Positions 25,436 to 33,987 are shown, counted from the first letter of the stretch. The stretch: DNA of 64,000 bases from an uncultured Desulfobacter sp. (GCF_963666675.1 NZ_OY762929.1:4870001-4934000); one strand, 5' to 3'. Numbers and translations: made by a program. Notes: generated by a model from the letters alone, not told the origin.

Positions 25436-25927
25436 TCAAGTCAGCCCATGGCTGTTATATAAAAGGACCGTGGCCTGGGCTGCAATGCCCTCCTTTCTGC
25501 CCACAAATCCCAAATGCTCGGTGGTGGTGGCCTTGATGTTCACATAGTCCGGGGACACTTCAAGTACCCGGGCAATACAATGGGCCATGGCCTTTTTATG
25601 GGGGCTCATCTTCGGGGCCTGGGCAAAGATGGTGCAGTCCAGATTGCCGACCATAAACCCTTTGTCCTGAATCTTCTTGTTGCATATATCCAGAAACCGG
25701 GTGGAGTCCATCCCTTTGTATGCCGGATCCGAATCTGGAAAGTGTTCTCCGATGTCCCCCAATCCGGCAGCCCCCAAAAGGGCGTCACAAACGGCGTGCA
25801 ACAACACGTCCGCGTCCGAATGGCCTTTCAGCCCCATGGGATGATCGATCTCAACCCCGCCGATGACAAGTTTCGTCCCGGCCGCCAGTTCATGGACATC
25901 GGTTCCTGTACCCACCCTTATCTGCAT
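25436..25927 (-). CDS. ispF: 2-C-methyl-D-erythritol 2,4-cyclodiphosphate synthase
   Basis: Fifth enzyme of the non-mevalonate (MEP) isoprenoid pathway, forming the cyclic diphosphate with release of CMP. Start MQIRVGTGTDVHEL with the first metal-binding Asp and His, then GHSDADVLLHAVCDALLGA with the other metal His, the FPDSDPAYKGMDS loop, and KATTTEHLGFVGRKEGIAAQAT at the end. The ATG at 25927 is chosen over an upstream one at 25975 because the conserved protein begins there, an AAGGAG lies 12 bases upstream and the length (163) is typical. Confidence 0.97.
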   Translation of the reverse strand: MQIRVGTGTDVHELAAGTKLVIGGVEIDHPMGLKGHSDADVLLHAVCDALLGAAGLGDIGEHFPDSDPAYKGMDSTRFLDICNKKIQDKGFMVGNLDCTIFAQAPKMSPHKKAMAHCIARVLEVSPDYVNIKATTTEHLGFVGRKEGIAAQATVLLYNSHGLT

Positions 25928-26046
25928 TTGAAATTTAATCTCCTTTGCACCAAATTGGCCCATTAATATATGCATCCTGGGCTCAAAAATCCAGTTTTAA
26001 AAATAATTCGGGATAATTGTATCTGAAATGTGATGGTCTTCGAAAT

Positions 26047-26712
26047 CTATTTTTTTGAATTTGGAATCGCCTGTATTCCAACCAGCCGGGCAATGAGAAC
26101 AGCCAGATAAATCTGACCGAATATGGCCTCCATGCTTGCCAGGGTCTGGGATTTATCAGTAATGGGGGATAAATCGCCATATCCAAGCGTGGACAAGGTT
26201 ACCATGGAAAAATATTTCAAAATTCCCGGGTTGTCGCGGATGGTTTCATGGGCAACGGAAAATGACCCCGGATATGCCAGCTCCAGTATCAGATACAATT
26301 TAGCAAAAAGCATGGCGGAAAACAGATACACCACCAGGGCTGCCGCAACCACATCCCGCGTCACCACGGGTGATCGAAAAATAAACAGAATAATGAGAAA
26401 AGATATGTAGAATAGAAACATGGCTTGCAGGACGGCGGACGCCATCAGCATATGTTCTTCAAGGGCGTAAAAATAAGTCATCCAGACAAAAAACATACAC
26501 GGCAGCATCAAGACAATGGAAGCGGCCTGGGACATTTTTTTGTCACCGGCCACGGAGAGGACTGCCGTGAGCATAATCAATGAGAACGTCACGTTGAAAA
26601 ACAGATCAGGGTGATGCGTTTGTGAAAAAAAGGGCGCTGCAATGACATTGAGAAGCACACTGCATAAAAGGATGGTGTATTTATTTTGTATGAAAACCTG
26701 GAGCATCCTCAT
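26047..26712 (-). CDS. Two-pore-helix type potassium channel family protein
   Basis: Membrane protein of 221 residues with about six hydrophobic segments and one pore loop near the C-terminus: FSMVTLSTLGYGDLSPI, where TLGYGD is the K+ selectivity-filter motif, followed by a last helix (AIFGQIYLAVLIARLVGI). There is no cytosolic RCK or cyclic-nucleotide domain, so it would be a small ungated or voltage-independent channel. A perfect terminator hairpin is only 10 bp upstream of its start, which leaves little room for its own promoter. Confidence 0.8.
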   Translation of the reverse strand: MRMLQVFIQNKYTILLCSVLLNVIAAPFFSQTHHPDLFFNVTFSLIMLTAVLSVAGDKKMSQAASIVLMLPCMFFVWMTYFYALEEHMLMASAVLQAMFLFYISFLIILFIFRSPVVTRDVVAAALVVYLFSAMLFAKLYLILELAYPGSFSVAHETIRDNPGILKYFSMVTLSTLGYGDLSPITDKSQTLASMEAIFGQIYLAVLIARLVGIQAIPNSKK

Positions 26713-26722
26713 ACCTTATTAC

Positions 26723-26767
26723 ATAAAAATGTCCGAAACCAGCAATTTAAATTTCGGACATTTTTAT
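26723..26767 (-). terminator. Terminator after the CGGC protein gene
   Basis: Perfect 16-bp stem, ATAAAAATGTCCGAAA (26723-26738) and TTTCGGACATTTTTAT (26752-26767), 13-base loop. The A/T-rich base of the stem supplies a U-tract in either direction. It lies between the stop of the CGGC gene and the start of the channel gene. Confidence 0.85.
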
Positions 26768-26778
26768 ATACTGCTTTT

Positions 26779-27159
26779 TTAGTCAAAGGTGACCGGAGAA
26801 TAATCCTTGGGCAAATGCGCCGTCCCCAGGGTACAGGGCAGGCCCGAAGCCTGGGAGGCATTGGTCGCGATCTTCTCAATGTCCGGGCAGAATCCCCCCT
26901 GGGTTTTATCCCACCCGCCTTCGGTTTTGGATGCAAATGTACAGGTACACAGATGAATGGCCTGGGCCCCTTTCGACTTCAAAATTTTTGCCATATCCGC
27001 CACATTGTCCCCGGGGCACCGGCAGGTAAAGACCCCGGCCGGTGTACAGGCATCATACCCGGCAAACCCCTGGGTGGTTTCCATCATTGTTTTAAAACAA
27101 TTGGTCAAAGGACATCTGGTTTCATTTTTTTCGCACCGGATCAGTCCGACTTTTGTCAT
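26779..27159 (-). CDS. CGGC domain-containing protein
   Basis: 126-residue, cysteine- and histidine-rich protein of the CGGC family, proposed to bind metals. Conserved cysteines appear as LIRCEKNETRCPLTNC, DACTPAGVFTCRCPGDN and IHLCTCTFASK, later GGFCPDI. The exact role is unknown. AGGAGG lies just before the ATG. It follows the NifX-like gene on the same strand, 92 bp downstream with a hairpin between. Both are small metal- or cofactor-related proteins of anaerobes, so a functional link is plausible. Confidence 0.85.
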   Translation of the reverse strand: MTKVGLIRCEKNETRCPLTNCFKTMMETTQGFAGYDACTPAGVFTCRCPGDNVADMAKILKSKGAQAIHLCTCTFASKTEGGWDKTQGGFCPDIEKIATNASQASGLPCTLGTAHLPKDYSPVTFD

Positions 27160-27184
27160 ACATACCTCCTGTAAACCTTAAATA

Positions 27185-27221
27185 GTGTTTGAACGGCACG
27201 TTGAAGGCACCGTTCAAACAC
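27185..27221 (-). terminator. Hairpin between NifX-like and CGGC genes
   Basis: 12-bp perfect stem GTGTTTGAACGG / CCGTTCAAACAC with a 13-base loop. The outer GTGTTTGAAC ends match the ends of the palindromic repeats near glnS. It has no long T-run, so it may be a partial terminator or a repeat remnant. Confidence 0.5.
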
Positions 27222-27251
27222 CTTCTTTATTCAAAAATTTAAAAAATATTT

Positions 27252-27809
27252 TCAGTTCCGCCGCCCCATGCCGCTTCCACCGCCCATACCGCGACCGCCG
27301 CCGCCCATGCCACGGCCGCAACCACCCATTCCTCGACCACCGCCGCCCATGCCGCGGCCACCGCCACCGCCCATGCCCCTGCCCCCCCCCATGCCGGGGG
27401 GCTGGGAGTTGGGGTCCGCCATGGGTCTTTGGGGGGCAGCCCCCGGATTCATGCCGGACTTTTCTTCGGCCGTAGCCTGGGTCACACTTGTCAATTCATT
27501 GTTTTTCAAACGGGTCACGGCCTGAGCCACGGTACCGGCCTGCCCCGGGTACACAGCAACGCCGGCGGCATTAAAAACCTCCATGGCATTGGGGCCGCAA
27601 CTGCCGGTTAAAACAGCCTGGACACCTTTGGAAATCACAAAAGAGGCCGTCTGAATACCGGCGCCTCCGGTCAGGTTCATACTTTCATTGGCAAAGCTCT
27701 CATGGGTCATGGTATCCGTATCAACGATCAAAAGAAAATCACACCTGCCGAACCTGGGATTGATCTCCGCATCCAGGTCCCGGCCATATGCGCTGATTGC
27801 GACTTTCAT
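27252..27809 (-). CDS. NifX/NifB-family cofactor-binding protein with Gly/Met-rich tail
   Basis: Residues 1-105 are a dinitrogenase iron-molybdenum cofactor-binding domain (MKVAISAYGRDLDAEINPRFGRCDFLLIVD, GAGIQTASFVISKGVQAVLTGSCGPNAM). Proteins of this family carry or insert metal clusters, and in sulfate reducers they are often linked to orange-protein-type complexes. Residues ~140-185 are a low-complexity tail with five RGMGG units ending in GMGRRN, possibly binding metal or RNA or acting in self-association. The gene has an AAGGAG ribosome site, a sigma-54 promoter and an upstream palindrome. No nitrogenase gene is in the window. Confidence 0.88.
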   Translation of the reverse strand: MKVAISAYGRDLDAEINPRFGRCDFLLIVDTDTMTHESFANESMNLTGGAGIQTASFVISKGVQAVLTGSCGPNAMEVFNAAGVAVYPGQAGTVAQAVTRLKNNELTSVTQATAEEKSGMNPGAAPQRPMADPNSQPPGMGGGRGMGGGGGRGMGGGGRGMGGCGRGMGGGGRGMGGGSGMGRRN

Positions 27810-27859
27810 AAATGCTCCTTACGTGCAAAGGGTTAAAAGATTGCTTCACCAGAAAATAT

Positions 27860-27876
27860 TAGCAAAACCCGTACCA
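27860..27876 (-). promoter_or_regulatory. Sigma-54 (-24/-12) promoter of the NifX-like gene
   Basis: On the minus strand the sequence is TGGTACGGGTTTTGCTA, matching the TGGCAC-N5-TTGC consensus with the GG and GC doublets at the correct spacing. Transcription would start near 27850, about 40 bases before the ATG. Confidence 0.8.
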
Positions 27877-27949
27877 TTTTTAATTCCATATACTTTCAGC
27901 ACGTTACAATTCATAGTACCCGCCATCAGCCGTAAAACAAAAACACTGG

Positions 27950-27965
27950 GTCGCAAAATTGCGAC
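27950..27965. promoter_or_regulatory. Palindromic activator site upstream of the sigma-54 promoter
   Basis: GTCGCAA-AA-TTGCGAC, a 7-bp perfect inverted repeat located about 75 bp upstream of the -24 element. That position fits an enhancer site for a sigma-54 activator (bEBP); the activator gene is not in the window. The surrounding 27877-28084 has no gene. Confidence 0.6.
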
Positions 27966-28084
27966 AAATCATCACAAAAACAGACATTGAACAGACCACC
28001 CAGCCTGATCGATGAATACCGTAATTTGCCAAATTAATTTATCCGTAACTTCCGTTTTTTTTATTTGCCCTCTATAATGCCCCA

Positions 28085-28936
28085 ATGACCGACATGCCAC
28101 ATAGCAGACAAACACTTGTATTCACAGATCTTGACGGCACCCTTCTGGACCATGACACCTATGGGTTTGACCCGGCACTGCCGGCCCTGGCCATGCTTGC
28201 CCAAAAAAAGATTCCCGTCATCCTTAATTCCAGCAAAACCCTGGTTGAAATACTCCAAATTCGCAGCACCCTGGGCAATTGCCACCCGTTTATTGCGGAA
28301 AACGGCTCTGTGGTGGCGGTGCCGGAACAGACATTTCCCGGCCTGGCTGGAAAAGATCCATTATTCCAAGACCACTCCGGGCTCCTGGTCAAACGGCTTG
28401 GCGGCGACAGAAAAGCGGTTTTGGACATCTTAAATCGCTTGCGGCACAAGCATGGTTTTTCCTTTGAAGGATTTGCCGATATGAACCCGGCCCGGCTTTC
28501 CCAGGTCACGGGACTGACCGAAGAACAGGCCATACAGGCTGGACAACGCCTGAGCACCGAACCCATTCTCTGGCAGGATACCCCAGAACAATGGGAGGCG
28601 TTTGCAGGACACCTTGCAGACGAAGGCCTTGGCTGGGTCCAGGGCGGACGGTTTATCTCCATATCCCGCCCCTTTGATAAAAAGGACGGGGTGGCCTGTC
28701 TGATGGATCTGTATACCGCAGAGACGGGCAGCGCGCCTTTCACCATCGGTCTCGGGGACAGTCCCAATGACCAGGCCATGCTGGATATGATGGACATTGC
28801 CGTGGTGATCCGGTCTGCCCGCTGTGATCAAGTTGCGTTAAACCGGGCACACACCGTTATCCGAACCACCGCAAAAGGCCCCGAAGGGTGGCAGGAGGCC
28901 ATGGACATGATTTTCAACACACCAAGGAGGCATTAA
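28085..28936 (+). CDS. Mannosyl/glucosyl-3-phosphoglycerate phosphatase (HAD-IIB)
   Basis: HAD phosphatase of 283 residues in the mannosyl-3-phosphoglycerate phosphatase group. Motif I is VFTDLDGTLLDHDTYGF, motif II Ser in LNSSKT, then PFIAENGSVV, LDILNRLRHKHGF and FADM in the cap, and motif IV GLGDSPNDQAML. The next gene, 3 bp downstream, is the matching glycosyl-3-phosphoglycerate synthase-like enzyme, so this protein probably removes the phosphate to give glucosylglycerate. Whether the sugar is glucose or mannose cannot be decided from this gene alone. Confidence 0.85.
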   Translation: MTDMPHSRQTLVFTDLDGTLLDHDTYGFDPALPALAMLAQKKIPVILNSSKTLVEILQIRSTLGNCHPFIAENGSVVAVPEQTFPGLAGKDPLFQDHSGLLVKRLGGDRKAVLDILNRLRHKHGFSFEGFADMNPARLSQVTGLTEEQAIQAGQRLSTEPILWQDTPEQWEAFAGHLADEGLGWVQGGRFISISRPFDKKDGVACLMDLYTAETGSAPFTIGLGDSPNDQAMLDMMDIAVVIRSARCDQVALNRAHTVIRTTAKGPEGWQEAMDMIFNTPRRH

Positions 28937-28939
28937 CAC

Positions 28940-30163
28940 ATGGGCGATTTTCATCAAAACGGTATCATCACCATATTGCACAACCTCTCGCGCAAGCCCG
29001 CAGAAGAACTGGAGTCCCAGCTCAATAAATTTTCAAAAAAACGGCCTTTGGGCCTGGTGCTACCCTCTCTTTTTTCCGAACTTGAGGGCCCTGCCCTGGA
29101 ACATATTGTCGAAGAACTTGCCAAGGTTACCTATCTGGATCAAATTGTCATCGGTCTGGACCGGGCCGATGAAGACCAGTACCGGCATGCCCTGAAATTT
29201 TTTTCCCGCCTGCCCCAGCACCACCGCATTCTCTGGAACGACGGGCCACGGTTACGGGCCATCGACAAAAAACTGGCACAGCTGGACCTGGCCCCCACCG
29301 AGGCCGGCAAGGGCAGAAACGTCTGGTATTGCTTTGGGTATGTGCTGGCCTCGGGCCTGGTAGATGCCGTGGCACTGCATGACTGCGACATCCTAACCTA
29401 TGAGCGATCCCTGCTGGCCCGGCTGATCTACCCTGTGGCCCATCCCGAGTTTGCCTATAAATTCTGCAAAGGATACTATGCCCGATTTACCGAGTCCAAG
29501 GTCAACGGCCGGGTGAGCCGCCTTCTGGTATCGCCGTTGTTGTCGGCCTTGAAAAAAATCTGTTCATCATCCGACTCCCTGGATTATCTGGAGAGCTTCA
29601 GGTACCCCCTGGCCGGGGAATTTTCCATGCGGACCAGCGTGCTTGAAAATTTGCGGATGCCCACGGACTGGGGCCTTGAGGTGGGCATTTTGTACGAAAT
29701 GAAACGCAATTACAGCCTGAACCGCATCTGCCAGGTGGACATTGCCGACACCTATGATCACAAGCACCAGCCGTTCAGCTTTGGAGATGCCGATGCAGGA
29801 CTCTCCAAGATGAGCATTGACATTGCCAAGGCCATCTTTAAAAAACTGGCAACAGAGGGCGAAATTTTTACTGCTGAAACCTTCCGGACCATTAAAGCCA
29901 CCTATTATCGGCAGGCGTTGGATTTTGTGGAGATCTACCACAATGACGCACTGATGAACGGATTGAACCTGGACCGCCACAAGGAAGAGCAGGCCGTGGA
30001 ACTGTTTGCCGAAAACATCCTTGCCGCCGGAAACAGTTTCCTTGAAGGCCCGCATACCACACCGTTTATCCCGGCCTGGGACCGGGTGAAGTCCGCTTTC
30101 CCCGAGATTATGGATGACTTAAAAGACGCGGTTGAAAAAGACTATGAACAATACCAGCCTTAA
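28940..30163 (+). CDS. Glucosyl-3-phosphoglycerate synthase-like glycosyltransferase
   Basis: 407-residue GT-A glycosyltransferase. The nucleotide-sugar fold starts at LGLVLPSLFSELEGPALEHIV; the metal-binding DxD motif is VALHDCDILTYERSLL near 150; a second conserved part is PLAGEFSMRTSVLENLRMPTDWGLEVG near 225 with IADTYDHKHQP. This layout fits GpgS, which joins glucose from NDP-glucose to 3-phosphoglycerate. Its neighbours are the phosphatase for the next step and a GH13_18 phosphorylase, which supports glucosylglycerate metabolism. AAGGAGG lies before the ATG, inside the end of the phosphatase gene. The 3' end overlaps the next gene by 20 bases. Confidence 0.82.
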   Translation: MGDFHQNGIITILHNLSRKPAEELESQLNKFSKKRPLGLVLPSLFSELEGPALEHIVEELAKVTYLDQIVIGLDRADEDQYRHALKFFSRLPQHHRILWNDGPRLRAIDKKLAQLDLAPTEAGKGRNVWYCFGYVLASGLVDAVALHDCDILTYERSLLARLIYPVAHPEFAYKFCKGYYARFTESKVNGRVSRLLVSPLLSALKKICSSSDSLDYLESFRYPLAGEFSMRTSVLENLRMPTDWGLEVGILYEMKRNYSLNRICQVDIADTYDHKHQPFSFGDADAGLSKMSIDIAKAIFKKLATEGEIFTAETFRTIKATYYRQALDFVEIYHNDALMNGLNLDRHKEEQAVELFAENILAAGNSFLEGPHTTPFIPAWDRVKSAFPEIMDDLKDAVEKDYEQYQP

Positions 30164-31916
30164 CGCGCCGGCCTGCCTTTACGACAAGGTCAGGACCCAC
30201 CTGGAAATCATCTACCCCGGGCAGGATGCAGACGCCCTGACCCGGAAAGCCGTTGCCTTTTTCGAACCGATTCACGACTCCCTGGATGACGGCTGTGAAT
30301 CCACGCCCCCTCTGTGGTCTGAGAGGGATATTGCCCTGCTCACCTACGGCAATTCCCTGGTGGAAGAAGAACAGTTGCCCCTGAGAACGCTTGACCGGTT
30401 CCTTGGGGATGTTGTCCGGGACCGGTTCTCCATTGTCCATATTCTGCCCTTTTTCCCCTATTCTTCGGACGACGGATTTGCGGTGATGGATTATTATACG
30501 GTCAACCCGAGCCTGGGGGACTGGCAGGATATCCGTAAAATTGCCGAGCGCTGCCGGCTCATGGCCGATCTTGTGGTCAATCATACCTCATCCCGGAGCA
30601 GATGGTTTGAAAATTTTAAAAAAGGCCTCCACCCGGGCAAAGATTATTATGTTACCGTGGAGCCTGGAAGTGACCTGTCCAAAGTGATCCGCCCCCGGAC
30701 GTCTCCCCTGCTGCGGGAGGTGGCCACCCCGGACGGTCCCCGGCACGTCTGGTGCACCTTCGGTCACGACCAGGTGGACTTGAATTTTAAAAACCCCGAC
30801 GTCCTCATGGAATTTCTGGCCATTATCCGCCACTACCTGGATAACGGGGTAGAGGTATTCCGGCTGGATGCCGTGGCCTTTTTATGGAAGGAAGTCTGCA
30901 CCACCTGCCTGCACCTGGGCCAGACCCATAAAATCGTCAAACTCATGCGCACCCTGATCCAGGCTCACAACCCCAGGGCCATCATTATCACGGAGACCAA
31001 TGTGCCGGCCCGGGAAAATCTCTCCTATTTCGGCATCGGCGACGAAGCCCAGGTAATTTACAATTTCCCCTTGCCCCCGTTTTTGCTCAACACCATGGTC
31101 ACCGGCATCAGCAAAGGGATTACGGACTGGCTGAGAACCATGCCCGACACCATGGAAACCACCACCTGCCTGAACTTCATCGCCTCCCACGACGGCATTG
31201 GACTGCGGCCGGTGGAAGACTATTTTTCCCGCCGGGAGATGGCCCAGCTCATTGAGTTGATGAAGGCATTCGGCGGTAAAATCTCCACCCGGGCACTCAA
31301 TGACCACAAGGACAACCCCTACGAAATCAATATCAGCCTGTGGGATGCCATGCGGGGAACGATCCACCGCCGGGAACATTATCTCCAGTTCGAACGGTTC
31401 ATTTGTGCCCACACGATCATGCTGGGTCTCAAGGGCATCCCGGCTATTTATATCCACAGTCTGCTGGGCACATCAAATGACTACGAACGCAGGGAAAACC
31501 TGCAGTCCAACCGGGCCGTCAACCGCCATATCTGGGACTACCCGGATCTGCGTAAAAAACTTGATGACCCTGATGATTACCACCATCAGGTATTTTCTAC
31601 CCTCTGTGCCCTTGTGGACAAACGAAAACAGCAGGCGGCCTTCCACCCGGATGCCGGGCAGGTCACCTTTAACATCAACCGGAAAATTGTGGCATTCCAG
31701 CGCAGGCCGGATGACACCCACACCGCCCCTGCCCTGCTCTGCATTCACAATATCACGGACCAGACCGTCACCATTCCCCTAAAAGATCTGCCCGAGCCAT
31801 GGAGGCAGCAGGGTGTGGATCTAATTTCTGAAACCCCCGTACAGCTTGACGCGGGACTGACGCTCAGCCCCTACCAATCCATGTGGATCAAAAAGAGTTC
31901 AACACCAACACCTTAG
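30144..31916 (+). CDS. GH13_18 phosphorylase, probable glucosylglycerate phosphorylase
   Basis: 590-residue alpha-amylase-family enzyme of the sucrose-phosphorylase subfamily. Catalytic residues visible: nucleophile Asp in VFRLDAVAFLWKE, acid/base Glu in IIITETNVPA, and the transition-state Asp in FIASHDGIGLRP. Characterised relatives in this subfamily split sucrose, sucrose-6-phosphate or glucosylglycerate with phosphate; the linkage to glucosylglycerate-synthesis genes points to the last. It would release glucose 1-phosphate and glycerate from the solute. The ATG at 30144 is chosen; an in-frame TTG at 30132 is an alternative. The start lies inside the preceding gene. Confidence 0.85.
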   Translation: MNNTSLNAPACLYDKVRTHLEIIYPGQDADALTRKAVAFFEPIHDSLDDGCESTPPLWSERDIALLTYGNSLVEEEQLPLRTLDRFLGDVVRDRFSIVHILPFFPYSSDDGFAVMDYYTVNPSLGDWQDIRKIAERCRLMADLVVNHTSSRSRWFENFKKGLHPGKDYYVTVEPGSDLSKVIRPRTSPLLREVATPDGPRHVWCTFGHDQVDLNFKNPDVLMEFLAIIRHYLDNGVEVFRLDAVAFLWKEVCTTCLHLGQTHKIVKLMRTLIQAHNPRAIIITETNVPARENLSYFGIGDEAQVIYNFPLPPFLLNTMVTGISKGITDWLRTMPDTMETTTCLNFIASHDGIGLRPVEDYFSRREMAQLIELMKAFGGKISTRALNDHKDNPYEINISLWDAMRGTIHRREHYLQFERFICAHTIMLGLKGIPAIYIHSLLGTSNDYERRENLQSNRAVNRHIWDYPDLRKKLDDPDDYHHQVFSTLCALVDKRKQQAAFHPDAGQVTFNINRKIVAFQRRPDDTHTAPALLCIHNITDQTVTIPLKDLPEPWRQQGVDLISETPVQLDAGLTLSPYQSMWIKKSSTPTP

Positions 31917-31929
31917 ACAGGATAATTGA

Positions 31930-33921
31930 ATGACACCCAATGACATCTCCGGCCTCTCAAGGCTGGATTTTAATTTATGGAAGGAATACCTGGACATTGC
32001 CCAGGAGTTCTGGCTGCCCCAAAGCCTTAAGAGCAGGACACGGTTTATTATAATGCTGTGCCTTTTGATGGCCTTTGTGGCATCGCTGCTTTTTTTATTC
32101 GTTGCCGCAATCACAATTGCCACCCATGCATTTGCACCTGAGTTTGTCACCAAAACGGCACCCGGCCTGGTGGACTGGATCCAGGGGATTATCCACTCCC
32201 GGCTGATCTGGGTACTGGCTGCCGGATTTTTGATTCCGGCGCTTATTTTCTCCGCCTACTCAAAAAAACTGAAAGGTTTCTTTCTGCCCTGGGGCATCCT
32301 TGGGATTCTTCTTTTACTCTCATTTACGGTGTCCGGGCTCAATGTGGTAATCAGCTACGTGGGCCGTTTTTTCCAGACCGCCCTGGCCCAGAAGGATCAG
32401 CCCACATTCTGGCGGTTTCTTTACGTCTATGCCTCGGTGTTTGTAATCGGCACCCCCATTGTGGTGATTTACTCTTACATCAGAAAAAAACTGGGACTGT
32501 TCTGGCGGGAGTGGATCACCACCAGTTTCATTGACAATTATTTAAAAAACCGGGCCTACTACGCCCTGACCACCAGCAAGGACATTGACAACCCGGATCA
32601 GCGTCTGGCTGAGGATTTAAGGGAGTTCACGGTGACCAGTTTAAGCTTTTTACTGATTATCCTGGGCGCCATCATTGACCTTGTGGCCTTTACCGGCATA
32701 CTGTGGTCCATATCCAGGCTGCTGTCCGGCATCCTTTTCATCTATGCCATCTGCGGGACCCTGATCACCATATTCATCGGCAAGCGCCTGGTCGGTCTGA
32801 ACTACAACCAGCTGCGCAAGGAAGCCGACTTCAGATACGGCCTGATCCACATCCGGGACAATGCCGAATCCATTGCCTTTTACCAGGGGGAAAAAGGGGA
32901 AAAGGAACAGATCTCCAAGCGGTTCAAAGCGGTACTGAAAAACTATAATTTCCTCATCGGCTGGCAGCGGAATCTCGATTTTTTCACAACCGGCTACAAC
33001 TACCTGGTCATCATTCTGCCGGCCATGATCGTGGCCCCCATGTATTTTGCGGGCAAGGTGGAGTTCGGTGAAATATCCCAGGCCTCATTCGCCTTTGGCC
33101 AGGTATTGAGCGCCTTTTCCATTATTATCCAATATTTTGACAGCATCAGTGCCTTTGCCGCCGGTATCAACCGTGTCTCCACCTTCAAGGACCGCCTATT
33201 TAAAGCATCCGGTTCAAAAACATCGGAAAATGATACGGACCAGACCCGGATTCAGCGCCTTGCCAAAGAGACCATCCGGGTGCAGGACCTCACCCTGCAG
33301 ACCCCTGACTATAAACGTACGCTGATCCAAAATCTGAATCTTGACCTTGATACGGGCAAAAACATCCTGATCATGGGCCATTCAGGTGCCGGGAAAAGTT
33401 CTCTGCTGCGGGGCATCGCAGGGCTCTGGGCCTCGGGTTCGGGCACCATTGAGCACCCGCCGGCGGACAAGGTCATGTTCCTGCCCCAAAAGCCCTATAT
33501 GGTATTGGGCAGTCTGCGGGAACAGCTCGAGTACCCCAGCGGGGCACACCTGGACGACAATCAGATCAAAGCGGTCATGGAGACGGTTAATCTCACGGAT
33601 CTGTACCAGAAACTGCAGGGTGCAGCCGGAGACAACTCTTTTCTGGACGCGGAAAGCAACTGGGAAGAGATGCTTTCCCAGGGTGAGCAACAGCGGCTGG
33701 CTTTTGCCAGGCTTTTAATCACAAAGCCCGAATTCGCCATTCTGGATGAAGCCACATCCGCTTTGGACGTAAACAATGAAAAGGCCCTGTACAACACCTT
33801 GTCACAATTTGACATCACCTACATCAGCGTGGGCCACCGTCCCACCTTAACGGCCTATCACGACAAAATTCTGTTCATACAGGGTGACGGAGGGTGGGAA
33901 ATCCGAGACACATCACATTAA
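31930..33921 (+). CDS. SbmA/BacA-like ABC transporter, permease fused to ATPase
   Basis: 663-residue ABC protein of the SbmA/BacA/YddA and peroxisomal-D type. Residues 1-430 hold about six to eight membrane helices; the ATPase domain follows with Walker A MGHSGAGKSSLLRGIAGLW, signature LSQGEQQRLAFARLL and Walker B FAILDEATSALD, then the His switch ISVGHRP. It starts 13 bp after the phosphorylase stop and is probably the last gene of that operon. Relatives move peptides, fatty acyl or vitamin-like compounds. A link to solute export or uptake is suggested only by position. Confidence 0.85.
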   Translation: MTPNDISGLSRLDFNLWKEYLDIAQEFWLPQSLKSRTRFIIMLCLLMAFVASLLFLFVAAITIATHAFAPEFVTKTAPGLVDWIQGIIHSRLIWVLAAGFLIPALIFSAYSKKLKGFFLPWGILGILLLLSFTVSGLNVVISYVGRFFQTALAQKDQPTFWRFLYVYASVFVIGTPIVVIYSYIRKKLGLFWREWITTSFIDNYLKNRAYYALTTSKDIDNPDQRLAEDLREFTVTSLSFLLIILGAIIDLVAFTGILWSISRLLSGILFIYAICGTLITIFIGKRLVGLNYNQLRKEADFRYGLIHIRDNAESIAFYQGEKGEKEQISKRFKAVLKNYNFLIGWQRNLDFFTTGYNYLVIILPAMIVAPMYFAGKVEFGEISQASFAFGQVLSAFSIIIQYFDSISAFAAGINRVSTFKDRLFKASGSKTSENDTDQTRIQRLAKETIRVQDLTLQTPDYKRTLIQNLNLDLDTGKNILIMGHSGAGKSSLLRGIAGLWASGSGTIEHPPADKVMFLPQKPYMVLGSLREQLEYPSGAHLDDNQIKAVMETVNLTDLYQKLQGAAGDNSFLDAESNWEEMLSQGEQQRLAFARLLITKPEFAILDEATSALDVNNEKALYNTLSQFDITYISVGHRPTLTAYHDKILFIQGDGGWEIRDTSH

Positions 33922-33936
33922 CTTTAATTACGACTA

Positions 33937-33987
33937 ACGGCCATGGGCCGATCCGGCATGTCGGCGCCGGACCCAGCCCATGACCGT
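33937..33987 (+). terminator. Large GC-rich hairpin after the ABC transporter
   Basis: ACGGCCATGGGC (33937-33948) pairs with GCCCATGACCGT (33976-33987) apart from one mismatch, and inside it CCGGC pairs with GCCGG. No clear T-run follows. A close match to its left arm recurs before lysC, so it may also be a dispersed repeat. From 33988 to 34442 no gene is visible; the DNA is AT-rich and is the leader region of the urea operon. Confidence 0.5.

Noticed and set aside
27252..27809. Part of a nitrogenase cluster
   Set aside because: The NifX-like protein stands without nifHDK or nifEN genes anywhere in the window.
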